A stretch of 39,141 nucleotides of DNA, taken from Dehalococcoidia bacterium. GTDB taxonomy: Bacteria > Chloroflexota > Dehalococcoidia > UBA2979. Below are positions 1-7,384 of this stretch, piece after piece. The notes beneath the pieces were generated by a model. The model searched no databases and was not told where the DNA came from. It saw only the letters and a list, made by a program, of their open reading frames with translations. The translations under genes were made by a program, and so were the position numbers. The DNA lies in assembly GCA_028279505.1 (NCBI GenBank), contig JANQNP010000086.1, forward strand, positions 1 through 39,141, given 5' to 3'. How positions within the stretch are numbered: the first letter of the stretch is position 1; the number at the start of each line of letters is the position of its first letter.

Positions 1-130
1 CTGCCCCGCTCTTCGGAGGGCGCTGCGCGCCTCCTCGGAAGCAGCGATGCGGTGTGGGCGCCAGCCACAGGACGCGGCTCGCGTGGTGCGGCGGAAGCCG
101 GATTCGCCTGTGGTCTCTGACCCAGCGAGG
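1..130. other. Non-coding flank downstream of the solute-binding protein gene
   Basis: No credible gene is visible. The end of the minus-strand solute-binding protein gene lies at 131. A GC-only hairpin can form at about 16-35, pairing GGAG with CTCC and GCGC with GCGC around one bulge. It could end the minus-strand transcript, but there is no T-run, so this is only a suggestion. I looked for a tRNA on both strands and found no cloverleaf. The next gene may begin beyond the window edge. Confidence 0.4.
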
Positions 131-1747
131 CTAGTCGCCCTCGGCTCCCAGGCTCCACTGGTGGATGTCGCGGAAGCGGTCGGCGGGGGTGAAGAGGATG
201 CCGGGAGAGAAGCCCTCGAGGCTGCCGGGGTGGATGTAGAGGCGTGAGGGGTAGGCGAGGATGACGCTGGCGGCCTGTTCGTCGAAGCGGGTTTCGAAGG
301 CGGCGTAGAGTTCGCGGCGCTCGGCGGCGTCGACGGTGAGGCGAGCGGCTTCGAGGAGGGCGTCGGCGGTAGCGTCCTGGTAGCCGGCGATGTTGCGACC
401 GGTTTCGGAGATCTGCGAGGTGTGCCAGCCGAGGTAGGGGTCGGGGTCGATGTTCGCCTCCCAGCCGAAGAGGGCGAGTTCGTAGTCTCGGGGGACGAGG
501 CGGCGGGCGAGCAGGTCGCTGGCGGGGAGTGGCGTGACCTCGATGGTGACGCCGACGGCGTCGAGGGCGGCGGCGACGGCCTCGGCGAGGCGGACGCGCG
601 CGGGGTCGGCGTTGGTCAGGAGCTCGAGGGTGAGTTCGGCGCCGTTGCGGGCGAGGCGGCCGTCCTCGTTGGGTGTGTAGCCGGCGTCGATCCAGGCGGC
701 GTTGGGGGCGAGGGCGGGTGGATTGTCCTCGGCGGGTGGGCTCGTCAGCCAGGAGCGGGGGACGATCACGCCCTCGCCGGCGAGGCCGCGGATACCGGCG
801 GCGCGGATGACGGCGGTTGGGTCGATCGAGGCGGCGATCGCGCGGCGGAGCGCGGGGTCGTCGAGCGTGGTCTGCTGGTTGTTCAGGTAGAGGATCGTGA
901 AGGCGTGGCGCACGAGGGGTGTGGCGAGGAGTTCGTCACGCTCGAGGATGATCTCGCCTTCCCTCGGATCTGGTTGCTCGCCGCGGAGGGCGGCGTCGAT
1001 ATCGCCGCGAGCGAGGGCGTCGAGCTGGCGGGTGGCGTTCTGATAGAAGCGCAGCTCGAGGCGCTCGATGGTTGGGGCGCCTCGGTGGTAGCTGGTGTTG
1101 CGCTCGAGCTGGGCGCGGTCCGAGTTCAGCGACGTGAGGCGGTAGGGGCCGGTGCCAACGGGACGGGCGTTGGTGCGCGCCTCGGTGAGTTCGCCTGCCT
1201 CGATGGTGGCGTAGTGATGCGCGGGGAGGATGCCGACGGTGAGTCGCGAGAGGAAGTCGGCCGCGGGGTCGGGGAGGCGGAGAAGGATCGTGCGCTCGTC
1301 GATGACGAACGGGTCGACGGCGGCCCAGCTGGCTGCGAGTGAGAGATTGCCCTCGTAGTCCGGGTCCTGGAGGAGAGCGATCGTGGTGGCGACGTCGGTG
1401 GTGGTGACGGGCGGGCCGTCGTGCCAGGCGAGGTCGTCGCGGAGCACGAAGGTGTAGGTACGGCCGTCCGGCGTGACCTCCCAACGCTCCGCGAGGTCGG
1501 GGAGCGGGGTGCCGTCGGCGTCGATGCGGATCAGGCCGTTGAAGATGAGCGCGACGAGGTCGGCGTCGGTGGAGCCGGGCTCGGCGAGGAGCGGATTGAC
1601 CTGGTTGGCGCCGCCGACCACGCCTTCGACCCAGCGCGAGGTGTCATTGTCTTCGGCAGCGGCGGTGGCCAGCCAGGCGAGCACGACGAGCGTGACGCCG
1701 CCGGCGAGCAGGGCGAGGTATGCGCGACGCAGGGTGAGCCGAGGCAC
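131..1747 (-). CDS. ABC transporter substrate-binding protein, family 5 (peptide/nickel type)
   Basis: This 538-residue protein belongs to the SBP_bac_5 (DppA/OppA-like) family, which captures oligopeptides or other ligands outside the membrane for an ABC importer. Residues about 8-30 form a hydrophobic signal anchor after a basic start (RLTLRR). No lipobox Cys is present, so it is probably membrane-anchored or cleaved. Typical family segments follow: PLLAEPGSTDADLVALIFNG near residue 51, a DLAERWEVTPDGRTYTF-like stretch near 83 and GTGPYRL near 198. Length is normal for the family. The start is GTG at 1747, with GAAGG upstream. It lies 18 bp after secG and is probably co-transcribed with it. 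No permease or ATPase genes are in the window; they may lie beyond the left edge or elsewhere. The substrate cannot be read from the sequence. Confidence 0.88.
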   Translation of the reverse strand: MPRLTLRRAYLALLAGGVTLVVLAWLATAAAEDNDTSRWVEGVVGGANQVNPLLAEPGSTDADLVALIFNGLIRIDADGTPLPDLAERWEVTPDGRTYTFVLRDDLAWHDGPPVTTTDVATTIALLQDPDYEGNLSLAASWAAVDPFVIDERTILLRLPDPAADFLSRLTVGILPAHHYATIEAGELTEARTNARPVGTGPYRLTSLNSDRAQLERNTSYHRGAPTIERLELRFYQNATRQLDALARGDIDAALRGEQPDPREGEIILERDELLATPLVRHAFTILYLNNQQTTLDDPALRRAIAASIDPTAVIRAAGIRGLAGEGVIVPRSWLTSPPAEDNPPALAPNAAWIDAGYTPNEDGRLARNGAELTLELLTNADPARVRLAEAVAAALDAVGVTIEVTPLPASDLLARRLVPRDYELALFGWEANIDPDPYLGWHTSQISETGRNIAGYQDATADALLEAARLTVDAAERRELYAAFETRFDEQAASVILAYPSRLYIHPGSLEGFSPGILFTPADRFRDIHQWSLGAEGD

Positions 1748-1765
1748 GTCGGCGGCCGCCTTCGG

Positions 1766-1990
1766 CTAGGAGGCGGCGACGCTCCACGCGGAGATGGCGA
1801 GGAAGATCGCGACGACGAGGATCGTGAGGTTGTGCAGCGAGCGCTGCAGACCTCGGCGGCTGCGGTAGCTCTGGTCAGCCCCGCCGAGCGCGGCGCCGAA
1901 GCCGGTGCCCTTGACCTGCATCAGCACGAGGATGATGACCAGCGTGGAGACGAGGATCTGGGCGAGCGAGAGGAAGTCACGAAGTTCCAT
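1766..1990 (-). CDS. secG: Preprotein translocase subunit SecG
   Basis: SecG is the small non-essential subunit of the SecYEG protein-conducting channel in the cytoplasmic membrane and helps SecA-driven export. The 74-residue product has the expected two membrane segments, about residues 6-26 (LSLAQILVSTLVIILVLMQV) and 52-72. Between them is the family loop, with KGTGFGAALGGAD and a basic SYRSRRG stretch. The reading frame stays open much further upstream, but the ATG at 1990 gives the normal SecG length and N-terminus. The longer version would add low-complexity residues and run into the divergent gene. It is followed after 18 bp by the solute-binding protein gene and is divergent from an SDR gene across about 150 bp. 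Confidence 0.9.
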   Translation of the reverse strand: MELRDFLSLAQILVSTLVIILVLMQVKGTGFGAALGGADQSYRSRRGLQRSLHNLTILVVAIFLAISAWSVAAS

Positions 1991-2141
1991 GAGGGGATCG
2001 ACGTTAGGGCGGCGGCGGGTCGGAGGCAAGCGGGAGGTTGCGGGCCTCGGGAGCGACGATCGGGCGACCGCCCGAGCGCGTGAACTCGACTCGACATAGC
2101 ATCGCGGTCCAGCGGCGAGCGGTGGCAGGACGAGGGGCGCG

Positions 2142-2963
2142 ATGCAGGACTTCGAGGGCAAGGTAGCGGTCATCACCGGGGGCGGGAGCGGTATCGGGCT
2201 CGCGATGGCGCGGCGGTTCGTGCAGGAGGGAATGAAGGTCGTCCTCGGAGATTTCGACTCGGGCGCGCTCGACTCGGCCGTGGCGGCGCTGACGCAGGAG
2301 GAGCACGAGGTGCTCGGCGTGCAGATGGACGTGCTCAAGGACGAGGACGTCGAGCGGCTGCGCGACGAGGCGGTCGAGCGTTTCGGCGGGGTGCACATCG
2401 TCTGCAACAACGCGGGCGTGATCGACTCGGCGGCGGTGCCGATCTGGGAGTCGACGCAGGCCGACTGGGACTGGGTATTCGGGATCTGCTTCGACGGGGT
2501 GCTGCGCGGGGTACGCACGTTCGTGCCGACGATGGTGGCGCAGGACGAGCCCGGGCACGTGGTGAACACCGCCTCGGTGGCGGGGTTGATCGCCGGGGGC
2601 GGGATCTATGGCGTGGCGAAGCACGGGGTGGTCGCGCTGACGGAGGCGCTCTACCAGAACCTGCAGATGGAGGGCTCGAAGGTAGGCGCGAGCGTGCTCT
2701 GCCCGCCGTTCGTGCAGACGCAGATCTTCCGCTCCGCACGCAACCGGCCGGGCGCGACGGAGGTCGACCCGAGGAACCGGCACTCGCTGGTGGAGAACGG
2801 GATGCTGCCGGAGGAGATCGCCGACTTCGTACTCGAGGGGATCAAGAACGAGCAGTTCTACCTCGCGCCGCACCACACGTTTGACGAGGCGATCGAGGAG
2901 CGGGCGGCGAACGTGGTGGCGCGGCGGAACTGGGTGCCGCGCGCGATGCGCGACGACTCCTAG
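2142..2963 (+). CDS. SDR family NAD(P)-dependent oxidoreductase
   Basis: This is a 273-residue classical short-chain dehydrogenase/reductase, which interconverts alcohols and ketones using NAD(P)H in the cytoplasm. Visible motifs are the dinucleotide-binding TGGGSGIG (residues 12-19), an acidic residue after beta strand 2 (GDFD, 36-39) that favours NAD, NNAG (89-92), and the catalytic Ser145, Tyr156 and Lys160 (SVAGL...YGVAK). The helix-4 Asn of the catalytic tetrad, normally in a VNLxG context, is replaced: this copy reads ICFDGV, with Cys116 at that place. The ATG at 2142 has a GAGGGG ribosome site. It is the first of three plus-strand genes, but gaps of about 170-200 bp to the next suggest separate promoters. 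The substrate is unknown. Confidence 0.9.
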   Translation: MQDFEGKVAVITGGGSGIGLAMARRFVQEGMKVVLGDFDSGALDSAVAALTQEEHEVLGVQMDVLKDEDVERLRDEAVERFGGVHIVCNNAGVIDSAAVPIWESTQADWDWVFGICFDGVLRGVRTFVPTMVAQDEPGHVVNTASVAGLIAGGGIYGVAKHGVVALTEALYQNLQMEGSKVGASVLCPPFVQTQIFRSARNRPGATEVDPRNRHSLVENGMLPEEIADFVLEGIKNEQFYLAPHHTFDEAIEERAANVVARRNWVPRAMRDDS

Positions 2964-3132
2964 GCGGCGACGCCGCCGTTTCGGGACGTTTCGGGACCGG
3001 GTCTCCTCGAAACGCGGAGTCGCCTCGGTGGGCGGCCTGCTCGAACGGTCAGTACTGGTTCGTGTAGTCACGCGGTAGTCTGCGAACTGGCGCTGGTACC
3101 GCGCCGAGCAAACCGGTCGGGAGGCGACGGCG
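2963..3132 (+). other. Intergenic segment with hairpin and 10-bp tandem repeat
   Basis: A 6-bp hairpin (GGCGGC, loop GAC, GCCGCC) starts at the stop codon of the SDR gene (2963-2977) and is followed by GTTT; it could act as a weak terminator. Directly after it the 10-mer CGTTTCGGGA occurs twice in tandem (2977-2986 and 2987-2996). CGTTTCG at 2987-2993 is also the inverted complement of CGAAACG at 3008-3014. These could form an operator or second hairpin before the PIG-L deacetylase gene. No clear sigma-70 promoter is visible. Confidence 0.4.
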
Positions 3133-3987
3133 ATGGCGAACGGCTTCGAGGATAAGCGGGTGCTCGCGGTGTACGGGCACCCGGACGATGAGGGGCAGGC
3201 GACCGGGACGCTGGCCTCGTTCGTCGCGGCCGGGAGCCAGGTCACGCTGTTGTGCACGACGCGCGGTGAGGTCGGCGAGATATCGGATCCGGCGCTCAGC
3301 ACACCGGAGACGCTCGGTTACACGCGCGAGCTGGAGCTGCGCGCCGCGATGGCGCAGATCGGCCTGCAGGACGTGCGCTTCCTGCCGTTCCGCGACAGCG
3401 GGATGGACGGCACCGAGGAGAACGAGCATCCCGAGGCGTGGCACCAGCAGCCGCCGGAGGTCGCGGTGCCGGCGGTCCTCGAGGTGATGCGCGACGTTCG
3501 CCCGCACTTCGTCTTCACGTGGCAGGAGGACGGCGGCTACGGGCACCCGGATCACATTGCCGCACATAGGCACACGCTGGCGGCGTTCGACCTCTGCGGG
3601 GACGCGGAGGCGTACCCGGACGCCGGCGCCCCGTGGGAGCCAGAGCGGCTGTACTGGGGTGCGCGGACGATGGCCCGGTTCGTGGGGATCCGGCTGGAGA
3701 TGGAGCGACGCGGCCTGCTGGACGAGCCGCTCGATGACGAGACACGCGCTCGCTTCGAGGAGATGGTGCAGCGTCCGGCGCCCACGGCGAGCGTGGTGGT
3801 CGACACCTCCGCCCACATCGAGGCGAAGCGTCGGGCGGCCTCGATGCATCGGACGCAGTTCGGCGAGGACGGAATGTGGTCGAAGATTCCTGACGATCTG
3901 CTGGGGGAATTCTACGGCGAGGAGCGCTTCTATCAGGGGCGGCCTGAGTGGCCCTCTGACGCGGAGCCGGCGAACGGCTTCTCCTAG
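3133..3987 (+). CDS. PIG-L family (LmbE-like) zinc deacetylase
   Basis: This 284-residue enzyme belongs to the PIG-L/LmbE family, Zn-dependent enzymes that remove N-acetyl groups from GlcNAc-containing small molecules such as the mycothiol precursor (MshB), mycothiol conjugates (Mca) or bacillithiol precursors (BshB). The HPDDE motif lies at residues 16-20 and GGYGHPDH at 134-141. By comparison with MshB, His16, Asp19 and His141 would bind Zn and Asp18 would act as general base. The C-terminal part contains a KRRAASMHRTQF stretch common in MshB/Mca-like members. It starts with ATG at 3133, with GGGAGGCGACGGCG upstream. No other thiol-pathway genes are nearby, so the substrate is open: mycothiol-like thiol metabolism or amide hydrolysis. 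Confidence 0.88.
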   Translation: MANGFEDKRVLAVYGHPDDEGQATGTLASFVAAGSQVTLLCTTRGEVGEISDPALSTPETLGYTRELELRAAMAQIGLQDVRFLPFRDSGMDGTEENEHPEAWHQQPPEVAVPAVLEVMRDVRPHFVFTWQEDGGYGHPDHIAAHRHTLAAFDLCGDAEAYPDAGAPWEPERLYWGARTMARFVGIRLEMERRGLLDEPLDDETRARFEEMVQRPAPTASVVVDTSAHIEAKRRAASMHRTQFGEDGMWSKIPDDLLGEFYGEERFYQGRPEWPSDAEPANGFS

Positions 3988-4183
3988 CTTCGATTTCCTC
4001 GCACTTCCGCTCTTCTGGCGCCGATCGACCGCTCAGCCGTTCGTGCCTCTGCGCACAATCACACAGGATCAGTTCGGTGACCTTCGCCTCTGGAGGTGTC
4101 GATGATTCTGTGGCTACAGTGCTGGTGGGTATCGAACTTCTTGGCCCACCACGCGGTCGATTCGCAGAGCGAGGTGAGCCTCG

Positions 4184-5572
4184 ATGTTCGCGTCTCCGCA
4201 GCTCACGGATGTTCCCACCGCCGGTGGCATCGCCGGGTGTCGCGGCGGCGCAGCCCGGGCTGCGGACCGACCGATACCACCTCCTGAGGCTGATCTCCCC
4301 ACGCAGGCGATCTACTACGCCTCCCGCCTGACGAGTCAGGCGGGGCAGGGTCTCTTCTTCGCCTTCCTGGTCGTGGTCGCCGGGCCGAGCGACAACGGTG
4401 CGCTCGGACTCGGTAGCGTGATGATCGCGATGACGGTGGCGGCGATCGCGCTCGGGCCGTTTGGCGGCGCAGCCGTCGACCGGCTGGGACCTCGCTTCGC
4501 GCTGCCGGTTGGGGCGGCGCTGCGGCTCGGGGCGATCGTTTCCGCGCTGTTCGTCATCGGGCACGGGGAGTTCGCGTGGGTGGCGGCGTTCGTCTACTCG
4601 GCGGCCTCGCAGGTGTTCTCGCCGGCTGAGCTGGCGCTGGTGTCGGCGCTCCGGCGCCGTCGACCGGCGGGTGCGCACGCCTCGTTGTTTGCGCTCCAGT
4701 TCGGTGGGCAGGTGGTTGGCGCGTTCGCGCTGGCGCCGCTGCTGTTCTGGCTCGGAGGGTCGATCGCCATGTTGGCTGGTGCGTGCGTGGTCTACGTGGC
4801 GGTGGTCGCGTTGGCGTCGATGTTGGGGGCGCGGCTGCGGCCGGTCGCGATCCGCTGGCCTCGCTCGCGGCGGAGCGGTCTGCACTTCGGCTCCACGCTG
4901 CGGTTCATCAACGGCGAAGCTCCGGCGCTGTACGCGGTCGGGTTGCTCGCGTTCATCGACGTGATGTCGAAGTGTCTGATCATCGCCGCGCCGATCTACT
5001 TCCAGACGGAACTCGAACTCGGCCGCTCGCAAGTGGTTGTACTGGTAGGCACGGTCGCGGTGGGCGCGCTCGTGGGCCTCGGTTGGGCCGCGCGTCACCT
5101 GACTCCGTCTCGTTCGTCGTTCGCGATGCGGCTCGTCTTGCTCGGCGCGCTCGTGTCGACGTTCGCGCTGACGCCGCTCGGCGACGGGCTCGGCACGCTG
5201 ACGGTGACCGGCCTCGACATCGGCGGGACGGCCGGGCCGTTCGGCGCGGGCTCCCTGGCGGCGATCCCGGCGGTCTTCATCCTCGGGATGACGCTGAGCA
5301 TGGCGCCGATCGTGGCGCGCAGTGTGCTGACCGCGACCGCCCCGGCGGAGCTGCAGGGCCGCGTGTTCGCGACCGAGGCCGTGCTGTCGAATCTCCTCGT
5401 GGTGCCGGCGCTGCTGCTGGCGGCGCTGTCGACCGACCTGATGTCGGCACGGGCGACGGTGATGCTGCTCGGACTGACGGGCGGCGTGCTGTTCCTGCTG
5501 CTGGAGCTGCGCGCCCTCCGAGGCGCGCCACGCCCGGGCCGCGAGCCCGTCGCGGTGCCGGAGGCGGTCTAA
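4184..5572 (+). CDS. MFS transporter
   Basis: This is a 462-residue polytopic membrane protein of the major facilitator superfamily. An N-terminal leader of about 45 residues, rich in Ala, Gly and Pro, precedes hydrophobic segments consistent with about 12 helices (for example FFAFLVVVAG, VMIAMTVAAIALGPFGGA, VVALASMLGA, VFILGMTLSMAPIV and VMLLGLTGGVLFLLLEL). The loop after the second helix reads GAAVDRLGPR, a form of the MFS signature GxxxDRxGRR. A conserved ELQGRVFATEA near residue 385 resembles the drug-efflux or MFS_3 branch. The chosen ATG has GAGGTGAG six bases upstream; the next internal Met is after the first helix. It converges with the phosphodiesterase gene, and their stop codons overlap (5569-5572). 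The substrate cannot be told. Confidence 0.85.
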   Translation: MFASPQLTDVPTAGGIAGCRGGAARAADRPIPPPEADLPTQAIYYASRLTSQAGQGLFFAFLVVVAGPSDNGALGLGSVMIAMTVAAIALGPFGGAAVDRLGPRFALPVGAALRLGAIVSALFVIGHGEFAWVAAFVYSAASQVFSPAELALVSALRRRRPAGAHASLFALQFGGQVVGAFALAPLLFWLGGSIAMLAGACVVYVAVVALASMLGARLRPVAIRWPRSRRSGLHFGSTLRFINGEAPALYAVGLLAFIDVMSKCLIIAAPIYFQTELELGRSQVVVLVGTVAVGALVGLGWAARHLTPSRSSFAMRLVLLGALVSTFALTPLGDGLGTLTVTGLDIGGTAGPFGAGSLAAIPAVFILGMTLSMAPIVARSVLTATAPAELQGRVFATEAVLSNLLVVPALLLAALSTDLMSARATVMLLGLTGGVLFLLLELRALRGAPRPGREPVAVPEAV

Positions 5573-6252
5573 CCCTCGGTTGGGCCGGCTGGCGGGGTCG
5601 CCGCGCGCATCGCGCGGATCAGATCGAGCTTGTCGGTAATGATCCCGCCGACACCGCGTTGCACGAGGGCACGCGCATGTTCGAGGTCGTTCACCGTCCA
5701 GGTGACGATGAGTGGCGTTGCCTCGCGGAGTTCGCGGATCACCTCGTCAGTGAGCAGCTCGTGGTGGAGGCCGATCCCGGCGCCGTTCCAAGCGGTGAGG
5801 TCGCGGCGCATGCGGCGGAGCATATCGGCGGAGCCGATAGAGCGGATGACGTAGGCATTCTCGGCGTCGAGAAACCTGTCGAGGTAGGCCCAGTTCTGCG
5901 AGCTGACGGTGTAGCGGCGGCCGGGGATGACCTCCTCGATGGCTGCGCGCAGGGCGTCGGGTAGCCGCGGGTCGGTGCCCTTGAGGTCGAACATCGGCTT
6001 GGCGTCGGGCGGGAACCGCTCGAGGATGTCGCTGATCACGTGCTTGCGGGACCGCCCGAAGGCGAGCGACCAGCGGTCCCAGCGGATCGGGATCGGGCCG
6101 AGCGTCTTGTCGTGGCCGACCTCGACGCGGCCGCGGTGGAACCAGACGTCGATCTCGATGATCTGCGCGCCGGCTCTGGCTGCCGGGTCGAGGGCGTCGA
6201 CGTGGTTGCCCGCGCGATGCGCGATCAGCAACGGGCGGTCAGCCAGGCTCAC
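5569..6252 (-). CDS. Glycerophosphodiester phosphodiesterase family protein
   Basis: The 227-residue product has the compact GDPD TIM-barrel, which hydrolyses glycerophosphodiesters to glycerol-3-phosphate and an alcohol. Expected active-site residues are visible: His12-Arg13 in LLIAHRAGN, Glu33 and Asp35 in IIEIDVWF (metal ligands), and His47-Asp48 in VEVGHDKTLG. The barrel ends with TVNDLEHARALVQRGVGGIITDKLDLI, which is typical for the family. The frame is open far upstream, but that extension is low-complexity Arg/Pro sequence. The GTG at 6252, with GGAG just upstream, begins the protein a few residues before the first strand, as usual. No signal peptide is seen, so it is probably cytoplasmic. 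It is close in length to short GDPDs such as UgpQ. Confidence 0.87.
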   Translation of the reverse strand: MSLADRPLLIAHRAGNHVDALDPAARAGAQIIEIDVWFHRGRVEVGHDKTLGPIPIRWDRWSLAFGRSRKHVISDILERFPPDAKPMFDLKGTDPRLPDALRAAIEEVIPGRRYTVSSQNWAYLDRFLDAENAYVIRSIGSADMLRRMRRDLTAWNGAGIGLHHELLTDEVIRELREATPLIVTWTVNDLEHARALVQRGVGGIITDKLDLIRAMRAATPPAGPTEG

Positions 6253-6466
6253 GCGCGCTCCGTTCGTGGCGTTTGCGGTCCAGCGTATCGACTGGTGTGT
6301 TGAGTTCACGTCGGGGTAGCTCCGGTCTCGGAAGGAACCGCGCCGGCGCACCCACGGGTGTTCGTCCTCGGCCGATCGGCGCGGAGGTCGCGGGACCTTC
6401 GGCCGAGACGGCTGCGCGGCCGGGCGTGCATGCTGACGGTCGGGCCAGAGCATCAGGGGGCCGATC
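6253..6466. other. Divergent intergenic region with inverted repeat
   Basis: No gene is visible between the phosphodiesterase and PAP2 genes. A perfect 8-bp inverted repeat, CTCGGCCG at 6367-6374 and CGGCCGAG at 6400-6407, is separated by 25 bases and could form a stem or bind a dimeric regulator. No clear -35/-10 pair stands out on either strand. Confidence 0.35.
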
Positions 6467-6505
6467 CTGGGTTCGCTCGTCTTCCCACTCCTGCTGGCAG
6501 CGGTT

Positions 6506-7315
6506 GTGTTCATCGTCGTTGCGGCGGCGGTCCGACTGCGCGGTTCGCGGCGAGCGCGATTCCTCCGTGAGTCGGCGATCGTCCTCTCCGCGTACTTCAT
6601 CTACTTCCTGATCCGCGGCGCGACCGAGGGGCGGGCCGCCGAGGCGATCGATCGGGCGCTGGCGCTCGAGGATCTCGAGGCGCGGCTCGGGATCTTCTTC
6701 GAGGTCGATCTGCAGCGGGCGGTGATCGAACACGACTGGATCGTCGAGGCGGCGAACGGCGTCTACATCTGGGCGCATTGGCCGCTGATCGGCGCGGTCG
6801 GCCTCTGGCTGTACTTCACGAGGCACGAGCGCTACCGCGTCTACCGGAACACAATGCTGGTGTCGGGGGCGATCGGCGTCGTGATTTTCGCGCTGTTCCC
6901 GACCGCACCTCCTCGGCTGGCGAACCCGGACCTCGTCGATACGGTGGTGGAGCGCACTGACATCTACCGGGTGATGCAGCCGCCGCTGCTCACGAACCAG
7001 TACGCGGCGATTCCGAGCCTCCACTTCGGCTGGAACCTGCTGATGGGCTACGCGATGGTGCGCGAGTCCGGCCAGGGTTGGATCCGGGCGCTCGGCTGGA
7101 TCTCACCGCCGGCGATGCTGCTGTCGACGTTGCTGACGGCGAATCACTACATCCTCGACATCGTCGCGGGTGGCGCGGTGGTGCTGGTGGCGCTGCTTGC
7201 CGTGGAGTTCTGGCCGTACGCCTGGCTGCCGGAGCGGATCCGTGGCGGCGCGGTGGTCGACCGCGCAGCGACGGTCGCCGAGCCGGCACCGCGCGGGGGT
7301 GCGCCCGGCCGCTGA
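6506..7315 (+). CDS. PAP2-superfamily membrane protein (inositolphosphotransferase Aur1/Ipt1-like)
   Basis: This membrane enzyme of about 269 residues matches the PAP2_3 branch, which includes Aur1/Ipt1-like phosphotransferases and lipid phosphatases. PSLHFGW lies at residues 170-176 and NHYILDIVAG at 213-222. His173, His214 and Asp218 would form the phosphoryl-transfer site at the outer face of the membrane. Five to six hydrophobic helices are evident. The start is uncertain. GTG at 6506 is the first conventional start after an in-frame stop at 6434, but it cuts the first hydrophobic helix and lacks a ribosome site. A CTG at 6467 has AGGGGG six bases upstream and restores the helix (SLVFPLLLAAVVFIVV). 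It is followed after about 70 bp by the spermidine synthase-like gene. The lipid substrate is unknown. Confidence 0.82.
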   Translation: MFIVVAAAVRLRGSRRARFLRESAIVLSAYFIYFLIRGATEGRAAEAIDRALALEDLEARLGIFFEVDLQRAVIEHDWIVEAANGVYIWAHWPLIGAVGLWLYFTRHERYRVYRNTMLVSGAIGVVIFALFPTAPPRLANPDLVDTVVERTDIYRVMQPPLLTNQYAAIPSLHFGWNLLMGYAMVRESGQGWIRALGWISPPAMLLSTLLTANHYILDIVAGGAVVLVALLAVEFWPYAWLPERIRGGAVVDRAATVAEPAPRGGAPGR

Positions 7316-7384
7316 GGCGAGGTGGCGGCGAGCGATCGAGGAGCCGCGTTGTCGGCGCCGCCGGGTTGGGAGACCCTGAGCGGC

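Noticed and set aside
1..130. Possible tRNA or start of an ABC permease gene
   Set aside because: No cloverleaf pairing or anticodon stem could be drawn, and no reading frame shows membrane helices.
3515..5098. 527-codon open frame on the minus strand across the deacetylase and MFS genes
   Set aside because: It is an Arg/Pro/His-rich frame opposite two well-recognised genes; long antisense frames are expected at this G+C content.
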